64,000 nucleotides of DNA from Owenia fusiformis (taxonomy: Eukaryota; Annelida; Polychaeta; Sabellida; Oweniidae): assembly GCA_903813345.2 (NCBI GenBank), contig CAIIXF020000012.1, forward strand, positions 186,001 through 250,000, given 5' to 3'. A program made the translations under genes and the position numbers. Shown in pieces: positions 26,301-41,300 of the stretch. The notes beneath the pieces were generated by a model, which worked only from the letters and a program-made list of their open reading frames with translations, did no database searches and had not been told where the DNA came from. Each line of letters begins with the position of its first letter. The stretch's first letter is position 1.

Positions 26301-29300
26301 GCCTGCCTACCATCCTTGAAAGGTAAGTCATGTTACATATGATTTAGCATACCCTACATATCATGCTAGATGGCCTGCCTACCATCCTTGAAAGGTAAGT
26401 CAGGTTACATATGATTTAGCATACCCTACATATCATGCTAGATGGCCTGCCTACCATCCTTGAAAGGTAAGTCATGTTACATATGATTTAGCATATGCTA
26501 CATATCATGCTAGATGGCCTGCCTACCATCCTTGAAAGGTAAGTCAGGTTACATATGATTTAGCATATGCTACATATCATGCTAGATGGCCTGCCTACCA
26601 TCCTTGAAAGGTAAGTCAGGTAACATATGATTTAGCATATGCTACATATCATGCTAGATGGTTTGCCTACCATCCTTGAAAGGTGAGTCAGGTTACATAT
26701 GATTTAGCATACCTACATATCATGCTAGATGGCCTGCCTACCATCCTTGAAAGGTGAGTCAGGTTATATATGATTTAGCATACCTACATATCATGCTAGA
26801 TGGCCTGCCTACCATCCTTGAAAGGTAAGTCAGGTTACATATGATTTAGCATATGCTACATATCATGCTAGATGGTTTGCCTACATCCTTGAAAGGTAAG
26901 TCAGGTTACATATGATTTAGCATATGCTACATATCATGCTAGATGGCCTGCCTACCATCCTTGAAAGGTAAGTCAGGTTACATATGATTTAGCATATGCT
27001 ACATATCATGCTAGATGGCCTGCCTACCATCCTTGAAAGGTAAGTCAGGTAACATATGATTTAGCATACGCTACGTATCATGCTAGATGGTTTGCCTACC
27101 ATCCTTGAAAGGTGAGTCAGGTTACATATGATTTAGCATACCTACATATCATGCTAGATGGCCTGCCTACCATCCTTGAAAGGTGAGTCAGGTTATATAT
27201 GATTTAGCATACCTACATATCATGCTAGATGGCCTGCCTACCAGCCATGAAAGGTGAGTCAGGTTACATATGATTTAGCATATGCTACATATCATGCTAG
27301 ATGGCCTGCCTACCATCCTTGAAAGGTAAGTCATGTTACATATGATTTAGCATATGCTACATATCATGCTAGATGGTTTGCCTACCATCCTTGAAAGGTA
27401 AGTCAGGTTATATATGATTTAGCATACCTACATATCATGCTAGATGGCCTGCCTACCATCCTTGAAAGGTGAGTCAGGTTATATATGATTTAGCATACCT
27501 ACATATCATGCTAGATGGCCTGCCTACCATCCTTGAAAGGTGAGTCAGGTTATATATGATTTAGCATACCTACATATCATGCTAGATGGCCTGCCTACCA
27601 GCCATGAAAGGTAAGTCAGGTTACATATGATTTAGCATATGCTACATATCATGCTAGATGGCCTGCCTACCATCCTTGAAAGGTAAGTCAGGTTATATAT
27701 GATTTAGCATACCTACATATCATGCTAGATGGCCTGCCTACCATCCTTGAAAGGTAAGTCAGGTTACATATGATTTAGCATATGCTACATATCATGCTAG
27801 ATGGTTTGCCTACATCCTTGAAAGGTAAGTCAGGTTATATATGATTTAGCATACCTACATATCATGCTAGATGGTTTGCCTACCATCCTTGAAAGGTAAG
27901 TCAGGTTACATATGATTTAGCATATGCTACATATCATGCTAGATGGCCTGCCTACCATCCTTGAAAGGTAAGTCATGTTACATATGATTTAGCATATGCT
28001 ACATATCATGCTAGATGGTTTGCCTACATCCTTGAAAGGTAAGTCAGGTTACATATGATTTAGCATATGCTACATATCATGCTAGATGGCCTGCCTACCA
28101 TCCTTGAAAGGTAAGTCAGGTTACATATGATTTAGCATATGCTACATATCATGCTAGATGGCCTGCCTACCAGCCATGAAAGGTAAGTCAGGTTACATAT
28201 GATTTAGCATATGCTACATATCATGCTAGATGGCCTGCCTACCATCCTTGAAAGGTGAGTCAGGTTACATATGATTTAGCATATGCTACATATCATGCTA
28301 GATGGCCTGCCTACCATCCTTGAAAGGTGAGTCAGGTTACATATGATTTAGCATATGCTACATATCATGCTAGATGGTTTGCCTACATCCTTGAAAGGTA
28401 AGTCAGGTTACATATGATTTAGCATATGCTACATATCATGCTAGATGGTTTGCCTACATCCTTGAAAGGTAAGTCAGGTTACATATGATTTAGCATATGC
28501 TACATATCATGCTAGATGGCCTGCCTACCATCCTTGAAAGGTAAGTCAGGTTATATATGATTTAGCATATGCTACATATCATGCTAGATGGTTTGCCTAC
28601 ATCCTTGAAAGGTAAGTCAGGTTACATATGATTTAGCATATGCTACATATCATGCTAGATGGCCTGCCTACCATCCTTGAAAGGTGAGTCAGGTAACATA
28701 TGATTTAGCATACGCTACATATCATGCTAGATGGTTTGCCTACATCCTTGAAAGGTAAGTCAGGTTACATATGATTTAGCATATGCTACATATCATGCTA
28801 GATGGCCTGCCTACCATCCTTGAAAGGTGAGTCAGGTAACATATGATTTAGCATACGCTACATATCATGCTAGATGGTTTGCCTACCATCCTTGAAAGGT
28901 GAGTCAGGTTACATATGATTTAGCATACCTACATATCATGCTAGATGGCCTGCCTACCATCCTTGAAAGGTAAGTCAGGTTATATATGATTTAGCATATG
29001 CTACATATCATGCTAGATGGCCTGCCTACCATCCTTGAAAGGTAAGTCAGGTTACATATGATTTAGCATACGCTACATATCATGCTAGATGGCCTGCCTA
29101 CCATCCTTGAAAGGTAAGTCAGGTTACATATGATTTAGCATATGCTACATATCATGCTAGATGGCCTGCCTACCATCCTTGAAAGGTAAGTCAGGTTACA
29201 TATGATTTAGCATATGCTACATATCATGCTAGATGGCCTGCCTACCAGCCATGAAAGGTAAGTCAGGTTACATATGATTTAGCATACCTACATATCATGC

Positions 29301-32300
29301 TAGATGGTTTGCCTACATCCTTGAAAGGTAAGTCAGGTTACATATGATTTAGCATATGCTACATACAGTACGGCCCACGACTAACTTTCATGTAAGGCCA
29401 TGCTTCAGCGCACCTATAAAATTGGCGCGCTGCAATGAGAAACTCTCTGTGTTCAAACTCTCTCAGCGACTCAGCGCGACTCTGTTTGCGACTCAGAGCA
29501 TAGATACTTGCGCTATGTTATAAATAGCATCGCGCTACGGCCAATTTATGCCTGTCCCGTGTTACTATTAATTACCACTGTTCAATCAGAGAGCGTCGTG
29601 GCGTGCTGAACCAATACTCGGTCTTCAGCGCAAGTAATAACTTTAATTCAAACATCCAATGTATTACAAATCGTGTTTGCTTGTATCAATTTTTAAAGTA
29701 AGTCTAGATTTAAAAAATATCCTATTTACAGTACTGTAGATAATCAAAACACAGCACCTCTTCAGAAATCGCATTCAGTGCAAACTGCACCTGAAATGTA
29801 AGGCTTATTTCAACATGAAAAGGCTAGATCACAACATTTTCCTTCATGGCTTATTCCTGATTTCTTACTAGGATTTTATTATTCCGAAGCTTTAAAAAAC
29901 GCCGAAAGCAAGTCAAGAAAACGGTGGGTATAACAATATGGCACAACTTTATCGTTGTGACAGTTAAAATGTCCAAATAATATATTAGAAAATGAGGTTA
30001 ACTTGATAAGTTCAGCACTTCTGAAAACCTCACTATCTCTTTTTTGAAAATGAATACCAATTGTATATATGTAGTTGTAATGAAACATTGATCTTGAAAT
30101 GTAAAAATCTTTAAACAACATTCAGCTAGCTTTCGCGAATTCAGTCGCCAGTTGTTGGCAGACGGATTAATCGTTATTTTAGGGCAAACTCATTTAAATA
30201 TGAATATGAATAGTAGCAGGTATATATTAAATGAGTTATCCATAACAATAGCGATGATTTCGTCAGACAATGACAATGTCAATCGAGCTTCTTACTTAAA
30301 ACAAGTACGTCTTCCTTTATTTAATTTTCTAAAAAAGAATATAAAATAAATCTTGTCAATTGTATGGAGTTACTTCGGTCCAAAGCCTTCTCTATATTCC
30401 GGCTTTGAGGAGGAAGATTGAGCTGCCTTAGTATTATAAATATTGTAAATCATTGTGTCACACGCACAGTAAATATGGCATAATAATATGAAATATACCT
30501 TTATGTATAGATTTGAAGAACATCAGCTCACATCCCCGTCTGAATCTATTGTTATATTTGATTTCTTTAAGCGAGAATAATTTCAAATGTTATTCACGTC
30601 CAGAACCGGAAGCCATTTTTAGCTACAGCGAGAAAATTTCACCATGTGTCAAAACTCCGAAATGAAATTTTGAAATATCTAATCCAGACAAGCAACGCTT
30701 CATCCTAAATATGATAAAATATTCTTAAAAATATTTATAAAATTTATTAAAAATGAGTTCTAGGTGCGTGAAGGTGCGTGTAGCACAGTACATACGAAAT
30801 CAATGAAGTTTCGTCTAGCTGTAAGCTAGAGACTCGAGTAAGTATGGAGCAGTTAATGTCAGGGAGCATAAAATCATTTTGCTCCCTAACATTGACAAGA
30901 GTTATTTTATATTTTTTTAGAAAATTAAACAAAGGAAGCCGCACCTGTTTGAAGAAAGAATTTTTTCAATCTGTATTTAGACTATCTTGGATAATAATTA
31001 GAAGCGTTCGTTAAAATACGTTAAAGAGTTATGATGGAAAGACGATAATTCCCAGTGGAGGACGTTAGCGCCTCTTTTAGAAACTTCGTATTAGACTATA
31101 AAATAATTCCGACGAATTTCGTGCAGAAGCACGATTGAAATTGTCATTGCATGTGCTGGTTCATTTTCTCTGCGAATAAACAGATTTTCAATTAAAAATA
31201 TATTGTGTGAAAATCTTGAAATATCTTGTAAAAACGAGCTGCTCCCTAACATTGACCAAATTAGACGATGACACCCCGTGATTACGCCATTCGTCCACTT
31301 CCTTGTTTTTATAGCTGCGGATGTGTATCACAATAAAAAATATTATATCCCTTCATTTGTCCATGTCTAACAATTCCAGCTTCGGAACCACATTGGGGAT
31401 GTCCCCTTACTACTCCCACCCCCTCTAGATTCGCCAGTGACATCATAGCTTGTTGCCAATTCATTTATATTATTTCGAAGGAGGTAGCCCATGTACCTGA
31501 ACCTATGTATCACTCGCTGACCCCAGAATGATCCAAATTCCGAATAATTTTTCTTTAAAAGTTGCGCTGGGGAGATAGCATCAAACCCACATGTTGCCCC
31601 TCTGGGTCTGAGAGACTTCAACCAAATGTTGTCCAAACGCAAAAACTGATAGATAAGACAATCAGGTATGGGATGAGTTATACTGTTATTGCTTGGATAG
31701 CGACTTGCTTCCCCTTTCCATTTAGGGAGTTATTTCTATCAAACCAACATGTACACATGTACATGTAAATTCATCACTCCTTTCCCATTCAAGAGATACA
31801 GTACCACACAATGTGTCGATGTGACTGAAATCTGTGTGGAAGATAATTTTTATTCACACTTGGTGTACGATATTATACTGCCTTGGACGGGATGAGTCAA
31901 TAAAGGATGTGATGAAAAGGTGTATATTATACTATACCATGGACTCGAAGACATTGTTCTGCACATTTATGTAGTTGGGCTGTTAGTATTATTAAAGGGT
32001 TCCGATTAGCATCCCGTATAAAAACAATATGGCGGCTCCAGGCGAATCAACTGGATCAGTCCATTTTTAAGAAATAAGGGGAGTTCTGTAAAATCCAGTT
32101 TATTGAAATTGTCTTTGAGATAAAGTAATCCGTTTATAATGATTTTGAAAACGTTATCCAAAGAGTGATTGCGTTCAAAGAATACATGTACAACAGCCAA
32201 TATAAATCCTTGTTTTAGAAACCGGTTTGTCTTGCTTTGTTTCATTTGTAGGATATTTCATATGCCAAGCTGTGTGCTATTACGTTATGGGGAAATTTAG

Positions 32301-35300
32301 ATGCCAATTTTTCCTTATTATACACAAATAGAAGATCCTGAAACTTCACCCATAAATGTGGAATTGATTTGTCAAAATAAAAATCACCCTTTTATAAATG
32401 TGTGACGATCTATAATATACTTATGCTATATAACAGTTAGAGGTGTTCACACAACGAGCTCGAACCTGTGAACCCTTGAGTATTATTCCGGGATCGGGCC
32501 TTTTATACTAAACGGTGAGCAACACCAGAAACGAGCGTTCGATTTGCTAAACGATATGCGTCACCCTTTAATACATGTATATTGTCGATTTTTGTAAAAA
32601 TGAATTTTCATCAATGTTGTTAAAATAAATATACAATATGCAGCTAATTTAAATGGTAGATTCTTGTAAAAATAAATTGTCACCAGTGTTGTTTAGATGA
32701 ATGTATAATATTCAGGCCCTGTAAATAAACGAGAGTGGGGCATAAATAATTATTTTACACTATTTGGCCGCTATGTATTATATACTGTCGGGTTGGATAT
32801 ACATTTTTGATTTCGGCAAAAATGATTTTTAACATAAATTTGTTGAAACAATGAATATTCAATATGATATACAGTCAAGAAACTGCGTATCTAGAGATTT
32901 CTAGACGTGCTTAGAGCTGGCTTGGACAGAGCGTGCCAAGAGTAAGCTTATAAGCAGCTCCAAGAAGGGGCTCCAAGCCCCGGGCTCCAAGCACGTCGTG
33001 GTTAGACATGCCAGATGAACTTAGTTGAATTAGACTTATGCGCTAACAGGCACAATTTAATTTAATTTTATATATATTTTATATTTTTTAATATCACGGT
33101 GATGCTTTCCCCGATCTAAAAATCCAAATTAATAAATCTCAATATTACTTTTATCTTTTGTTAAATTGCGTGTATTTACATAACGGGAAACACTACACGA
33201 CTACACGTATTCCACCCCCCCCCCCCCGCCCCCGTCGCCCCGGGTTACAGTATATTAGTGCTACTGTAACGGGTACTTGTTGGAGACAGATTGATCATGA
33301 CTGATTGCTTTAACGAAAGTGGCTTACAATTATCTTAAAGTTCTTCCCTTTGATATTTGTTTATTTGTAGGCTAGTGAAAGTAATGATTTAATGTCAGAC
33401 CCTTGATTAATATGATTACTCTGTTAGTTAAATACTGTACTCTTTCATCTGTATTCCTATTTTATGATGACACTCAAACTAAAATTATTAACGTTATTGT
33501 AAGGTCTGATTATCTACACCGATTTTACTTGATATTGATTTGTTATTTTTATCTTGGAAAAGATAATAAAAATATTTCAACGATCATTAATCTATAATCA
33601 TGATTATATTTCCCTAAATATATTTAGTCTACTATTTATTTTCTTAATTGCCTTGAGTACTGCCTTGAAATATACATTCACGACAAGTCAAATCCATGTC
33701 TCGTATCCTAGAAAGGCGAATTTTAGTTTGTGCATTAATCTCATTGTGAAAACTAAGTTTGAATGTATTTCGGTTTGTCACTCATTCTGAAAGTCCGCGG
33801 CCTGAGGTGACTGCATTCCAGGCCCGGATTCCAGGAAAGAAGGGACTTTCACGAAACCACCCCGCAATTAAAGATCAAGGCCAGTTATATTGCTTATATG
33901 TCCTTTGTAATCAAAGATAATAGGCCAATTAAAAGTTCACACGTCATAAAAGTCTTTCAAACTCTAGTGACTAAGATCTGAGATTAAGATTAAGGCAGAA
34001 TCAGATCTATATAGGGGTGACAAAATTGCAAGCAATACGTACTATTATTCCTTACAATCTCAAATACATATCTCCCAAAAGATTCATGATATGTTATTAA
34101 TTGGTGAAGTTATTGTGGATTCAAAGTGCAAAAATAGGTGAAGAATGTTTTAATTCTCCCAAATAATGAAGAATGGTAACCATTCGTATAGAAAAATAAT
34201 ACATTATTGTAAAAATCTTTAGTTTTCCTGAAATAAAATGCGCACTTTGGGTATTTTTAGAAAATAGACATGACAAGGAATGACATGAGCCACAAATATT
34301 CTAACATTGAAACAATTTTTGTCTTCATTCACGTAGAGAGAGGCCGGACATCCCGATCCTACAGCGGATCTTCTCCCTTATATGTTGGTCATCATAAGGG
34401 CTCAAAATGTTTCGAACTTATGGGGGTATCCCATGATTGTTCTTCCTCAGCGGCCGAAAGAATGTTGTATTTGATTTGATTGTGAATGATAATGCTGTTT
34501 TATTTCTATCATTCCGTTGTTTTTAATAGGTTTCCCGTATACGTTTTTGTCGGGAGGGGGGTGGTTGTTTATGCGTATTGGTTTATTGCATAAAGGCGTG
34601 GTCAGTTTATTGATAAATTCTGGTTTGGTTTAGTTTGTGGTTAGGCCATATGGTTATGTATGTTATATGTTGATATTGTGTGAATTTAAAGGGTTGTTTG
34701 CTTGGTCGTGTTTGTTTGGTTGTATCTTGTGGCATTTTGTGGTGTTTTCAATTTGTTGAGTTGGTGTGCGTTTGGCGGTGATTGTGGTAGGTTAAGGGTG
34801 GATGAATAGCTTTTTGGTGGTTCAGGTGGTTTGTTCGGTGTTTCAGCTTTCCGTTGGTATATGTGATATGTTGTTAGTATATCTTGTTGTTGAGATATTA
34901 ACTTAATGTAGGGTTTGTCCCGTATTTCAATTATTTTGATTTTCCCATATTTGTGATTTATCGGGAGGGTGTATGCGTATTGGTTAATATTGTATCAGGG
35001 TATGGTCAGTTCAATGTTGTAATTTCATTTGGTTGTTTTGTTCATTGTTTCAGCTTCATAGTCAGGTATAAGTTATGTTCATATTGTGTATTTTAGAAGA
35101 GTTGTTAGCTTTTCCGTGTTTGGTCGCGTTTTGGTGTTTTCGGCATTTTGCAGTATTTCGATTCGTTGAGTTGGTTTGAGTTTGGTGGTGACTGGGGTGG
35201 GTCTATGGTAGATAAGTTGTCTTTTGATGGTTCAGGTGGCTTGCTTGATGTTGTTGCCTTCTGTTGGTGTGTGTATTATGTTGGTGGCATCTCTTGTTCT

Positions 35301-38300
35301 TGAGATATTAACTTGAATGTAGGGTTCGATGGCCCGTATTTCAAATATTTTGATTTCCCATATTTGTGTTTTTATCGGGAGGGTGTATGCGTGTTGGTTA
35401 ATTGCATCAGGGTATGGTCAGTTCAATGTTGAAATTTAATTTGGTTGTTTTGTTCATTGTTTCAGCTTCATGGTCAGGTATATGTTATGTTCATATTGTG
35501 TATTTTAGAAGAGTTGTTAGCTTTTCCGTGTTTGGTCGCGTTTTGGTGTTTTCGGCATTTTGCAGTATTTTCGATTCGTTGAGTTGGTTTGAGTTTGGTG
35601 GTGACTGGGGTGGGTCTATGGTCTACACACCAACTGAAAGCTAAAACATTAAACAAGCCACCTGAACCAACAGAAAAACGATTCACCGACCATAGACCTA
35701 ACCTAGACACCACCAAACTCAAACCAACTCAACATATCGAAAATACCGCAAAATGCCGGAAAACAAAAAATACAACCAAACACGAACAAATTAATACCAC
35801 CTCGAACACACAAAATATCAACACAAAACACACATGACAATGAAGCACAAATAATGAAAATAACAACCAAACCAAATTCCAACACTGAACCGATCATACC
35901 CTAATACAATCAACCAATACACACACATGTTCGATTAAAACAGAATACAAGAAAATCGAAATATTCAAAATACGGACCACTAAACGGTACATTTAAGTTA
36001 ATATCTCAACAACAAGATATGCTAGCAACTTATCACATATACCAACGGAAAGCTGAAACACTAAACAAACCACCTGAACCACCAAAATGCAATTTACCCA
36101 TCCTCAACCTACCACAGACACCGCCAAACGCACACCAACTCAACAAATTGAAAACACCACAATATGCCACACAAAAACAACCGAACACGAACAAGCCAAC
36201 AACCCTTTAAATACACACAATATCAACATATAACATACATGACCATATGACTTAACCACATACCAAACCAAACCAAATTTATCAATAAACTGACCACGCC
36301 TTTATGCAATAAGCTAATATGCATAAATAACCACCCCCTCCCGCCAAAAATGAATACGGTAAACCTGTTAAAATACAACTGAATGGCATTATCATTCACA
36401 ATCCAATCACATATAGAACTCTCTTTCGGCCGCTGAGGAAGAACAATCATGGGATACCCCCATGAGTTCGAAACATCTTGGGCCCTTATAATGACCACAT
36501 ATAAGGGAGAAGATCCGCTACAGGATCGGGATGTCCGGCCTCTCTCTACGTGAATGAAGATAGGGAATAACACACCAATGTCATTACCCTAGGATCTACC
36601 AAATATACACGACCCGTCACATGAGTACTGACGGTGGTAAGGGGAAGCTTAGCAGTAGACCTTGTGTCCCAGGCCCCCCGAACGAGACCTCTCACCATTA
36701 ATACAGATTGCATGACATATGCGTATTTACTACAGGTGATGTCTCAGGACATTGTCTAAGTCACCACTCCCAAAACTAAGCTTTTTATATATTGTAGAAT
36801 CCCTTTTGGAATAAGTGAATACTGTCTATCTCCTTTTGTTATTGGATGAGGTATGGGGGAGGTTAAGGTATAGAATTCTTCTTGGGAGCACAAACAGTAT
36901 ACAAGTTCACACATTAACCCTCGGAGATACAGGTGAAATGTATCAACTGAAGAATCTTGCCATGGGTATAACAAGGTTTGCGTTATGAACTACTTTTAGA
37001 GTAAGTGAGTGCTCATTTGATAATGAACAGCGTGAGGTAGTCATTTTAGAATATCCCTTGGGAGCATAAACAAATTAACTATAATCCTTTCATGAATAAA
37101 TGATGTGTTTTAAAAATACAATATGTGAGTGAGAGTGATGTCCTAATTTCATTCCACGGAAGCACAAACAGCATACAGCTCTACACCTCATCCTCAGAGA
37201 TGCAACTGAACTTTATGAGCTAGCATTTTTCATGGGTAAAGGGTGTATTTTAGAGTCACTTGTCCCTATTGAAGGATTATAGGGGGGAGCTAAATTAATA
37301 CTTTTCTCTTGACCATGGATAGCAAATGCTGATATGACCCCCCCCCCCCCAACAGACTATATTTTGTTTGCAGATTGACAGCATAGATTCAATCCTCAAT
37401 AGCATTATTTGTCCCCCTCGAAGGAATCCTTGAACTGATAAAATGCACCTGTGTTTCGGAGGGTAATCTCTGCTGCAGTAGACAGAACTCATGCTTCAAG
37501 GCATCATCGGCACGTAAATTATTGTACCATTAAGGATATATTAAAGGAAATAATGAGCATACAAATGCAGACTGTTGCACCTGAATAAAAAGCATAAGAC
37601 ATTGACTTATTATGGGGAATTCTTAATAAAATGTTAGAAAAAGAAAAACACAAAAACAATAATTCAACAGAAATAAACAAAGTCAATGTATAAAAAATTC
37701 AAAAAAAACACTTGATCATTACAAAATTACAACATTTTTCCATAATAAGATGTTTTCCCTGGGAAATAAACAGGGAATAGAATTGATGTTCAAAAAATCC
37801 AGTTTTAGCTAAAATCCTGTATAAGATGGCATATTCCATCCTGTATCAACCAAAACACTGTATCAGATCCCCATCAGAACTGTTTCCGGGGATTTCTCTC
37901 GATTTTTACGTTTCAGAAAAAATAGGTACTTGATGGTCAATGCTTATCATGAATTCGTAAAAATATTTTTAAAATAAACATGTTGTATTGTATATCTTTA
38001 TTGCCCATAATAAAATGGAGATAGAAATTATATTTCCGGAAAAATAGAATAAATGTACAAATTATAACAAAATTATACATGTAAGACATATAAAATAGCA
38101 ATTCATCGAGCAAGATGCTCGTGAAGTTGAGTCAGGCACTGTACGTAAGTGTCTCAGACACAGTCACTGCTAGACCGTGCTTTATATTGGTTGAAAATAA
38201 TTTGTGCTATCTCTTTTAAGAGTACCATACCTCATAGCACATTGCAACATTGATACCATGGGTGAGAATATTTTAGTATTGTTAAACCCTTCGTGTGAAA

Positions 38301-41300
38301 ATGTTGTCAAACTACAAGTAATTTTTTGTAAACATTTTTATATGATAACTGATAAAGACTTCATCATTCTAAAAAAAATCTATATACAAGTCGATATCTA
38401 ACCACCCTAGGGTCACTGTAGAGATGGAATTGCTAGCAGACTTAGGCAAGGACTGGATCCTTCGCCCAATGTCCCGTTGCGATTTATTGATAGTCCTTCT
38501 GCTGATAATTCACAACTCGGACAGCATAAGTCATACATGAAATGGAATAGATTTTAAACAGTTTAGATGCAGAAATCGGGGTTAGTGATGATATGTATCG
38601 AACTATTTTAAGGACAATATTATATTTGTAAAAATTATTAAATGCTTGCCGCTTGCAAACATACAAATAGTTCATTGAAATACTTTTACTTTTACACAGT
38701 AGTCAGTCTTCATAAGTCTACTCATATCGACTGAGCTATTGCCTACACCTACGTGCCTACACATCCTTATATATTAATTTAATTCTGAGAATGATTAAAA
38801 CATAAGCACAAAGTTTTATTAAACGTGCAGTTAAAATAATTGTAATATTACAATACTAGTATAATTAGCGCAACTTTAGCGCATAATAACACGTGACAGA
38901 TTGCCAGTTGCGCTTTCGATTTGATTTTATTATTATTTTATTGTATTCAGTTTTAAACAGCGGCACTTAGTTAATACTAGTCCAGCAATTAAAAACATAC
39001 AAGAACATGTTGTGCATAATAATTCATAAAACAATAATTAATAAAAACATTTAAAGTGCATCCCGGTGTGAAAGAAATTATGGCCCCCAGGGATTATGGT
39101 CCCCCTTTTAAAGGCCCTTATTGGCCCTGATTGTGTATATGATAATAAGGGAAAGAGAACAAAGAGGTCACCATATAAATCAATGGAGAGTAGGACCATA
39201 AATTAATAGGACCTCCTACCCTTTTACACCGTTCAGTACATTCATTCCATAATACACTAATAACAAACAAATACCAAAAACATAATTTTTTATTATTTAT
39301 TTGTATGCATTTTTCTCACCTCAAGTGAAGAGATGAGCAAACTTGATTTCCACAATTAACTCTTCATTCGCATAGCCTAGTTCACCAGTTGCAAAAGGCT
39401 AATTCCAATAAGGACAATGCTCGTTGATTGCATTTTGCTTGATTGCATAATCATCAATGATCATCAGTTAGCAAACTTTTAATCAGTGGACGCTATGAAT
39501 TGTGTTTTCCTTAAAGTTTATTTGTCTTTTTGTCCGGGAGGGTTGAGTCCTCAACATTGAGGATCCACATGGACGAGAAAACCAACCACCATACATTACC
39601 ATAAGTCACACTAAATATTTCTTGATACAGGCCCGTAGCCAGGATTTGCCACTGAGGGGGGGGGGGTTCAGTTTTCAAAAATTTCAAGGGGGGGTCACAT
39701 TTGACAATTTTGGCCCAAATATGGCTAAAATTACTTGAGAAGCACTCAAAATGGTGAAAACTGCATGATTTTGAAATAATTTTTGGCCAGGGGGGGGGGT
39801 TCGCCCGAACCCTGCAACCCCCCCCCCCGCCCCCTGGCTACGGGCCTGCAGATATTAATTATTTTGGATTCTATGGAAAATATGAATACTTTCAACCATG
39901 ACACTGTTTACTCAAGATTTGAAACAGAGGACTTGGTCTTGTATTGCCAAGTGGATTTTGTAACTTGTAAGAAATGTCTACATGAAAATTAAAGCAGCGT
40001 CCGAAGTTTTCGTAAGGGTAGCCCAACGAATACGCTTAGTCTATTCCATTTACATTTACATGTGGAAAAAGTATAAATTTCAGTAAAATGCAAAGTACAC
40101 TCTAATAGCCTACATGTACTTCTCTACATTGATAAAGAGCGGCATTATCTAGAGTTCATAGTTGAACTTATATGGAAAGATGAACAACTTTAAAGTTATA
40201 GTAAATCAGTTTAGATACTTGTCCATCTTTGAGTCCCGGGCATCCTTGCTGCAAGGGTATTTAACAAGTATAGTGAATTTGAGCATAAATGAAGTCCTTT
40301 GAAGAAGGATGGTCCCGGGGTATTTCCTCCTTTCTAGTTAAATAAACATGTACAACTGACGGATCTGGGTATTTATTAAAAATCTATTGCAGATTGTCTC
40401 AAATGATATAGAGGTCCATGCCTGAACTTAGCCCAAAAGATAGACACCTTTTCGAACGTGTTAGGGTATATTTTAGATAACAACTATTAAAAGTTTAGGA
40501 TCCTGACACCATTCACTATATTAATTCTAAGCCCATTGCTGACTGTGTATACTGTTTACACATTGCAAATCGTACTGTACAAGTTAGTATTAGTCTGCAC
40601 ATTATCGCATGTAAATATTAACGGAACAAGTTTCAGGATAATTGAATCATATTAGTCTACTATAAATGTGAATAATTCGACTGACAGGACAACTACACGT
40701 ACACACTATTTTGACTGTTTACTTCGGCAAACGATCTATTCAAATTTGCACGACTGTAAACACATGGTCATGCAATGTTACTTTAGCATCGGAGAACTAA
40801 CGCTTGTACATCTACAGAACTGTAGTTGCGACTCAGCACGACGAGTCGTGCTGAGTCGCGAGTAGGAATTAAGCGAGCTACACGGGTCCCAGCTATGAGG
40901 CGCAAGTAGTAACTGTCCGTGACACGCGCACAGGTGGTTGACAGTGAACAATTAAGCGTGCCGAGTTACCGATGTCTATGCTCTGAGTAGTCAATTTACA
41001 TTAAAGCCGTACTGTATCATGCTAGATGGTTTGCCTACATCCTTGAAAGGTAAGTCAGGTTACATATGATTTAGCATATGCTACATATCATGCTAGATGG
41101 TTTGCCTACATCCTTGAAAGGTAAGTCATGTTACATATGATTTAGCATATGCTACATATCATGCTAGATGGTTTGCCTACATCCTTGAAAGGTAAGTCAG
41201 GTTACATATGATTTAGCATATGCTACATATCATGCTAGATGGCCTGCCTACCATCCTTGAAAGGTAAGTCAGGTTACATATGATTTAGCATATGCTACAT

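Larger units (their letters stand above)
29366..41014. mobile_element. 11.6-kb TA-flanked insertion splitting the GST array
   Basis: The ends are inverted: cagtacggc at 29366 and gccgtactg to 41014. The array phase continues across it (gctacata ... tatcatgct), with TA on both sides (29364-29365 and 41015-41016), which fits a TA target duplication. Subterminal GC-rich motifs are shared by both ends (gactcagagcatagac/t, gcgcaagtaRtaac). CAGT ends with TA duplication resemble Tc1/mariner-type elements, but no transposase or other ORF is recognisable. The element is either non-autonomous or strongly decayed. It contains other repeats: inverted segments near 30280-30355 and 30880-30960, a palindrome at 34322-36560, and a MITE at 39628-39848. 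Confidence 0.75.
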
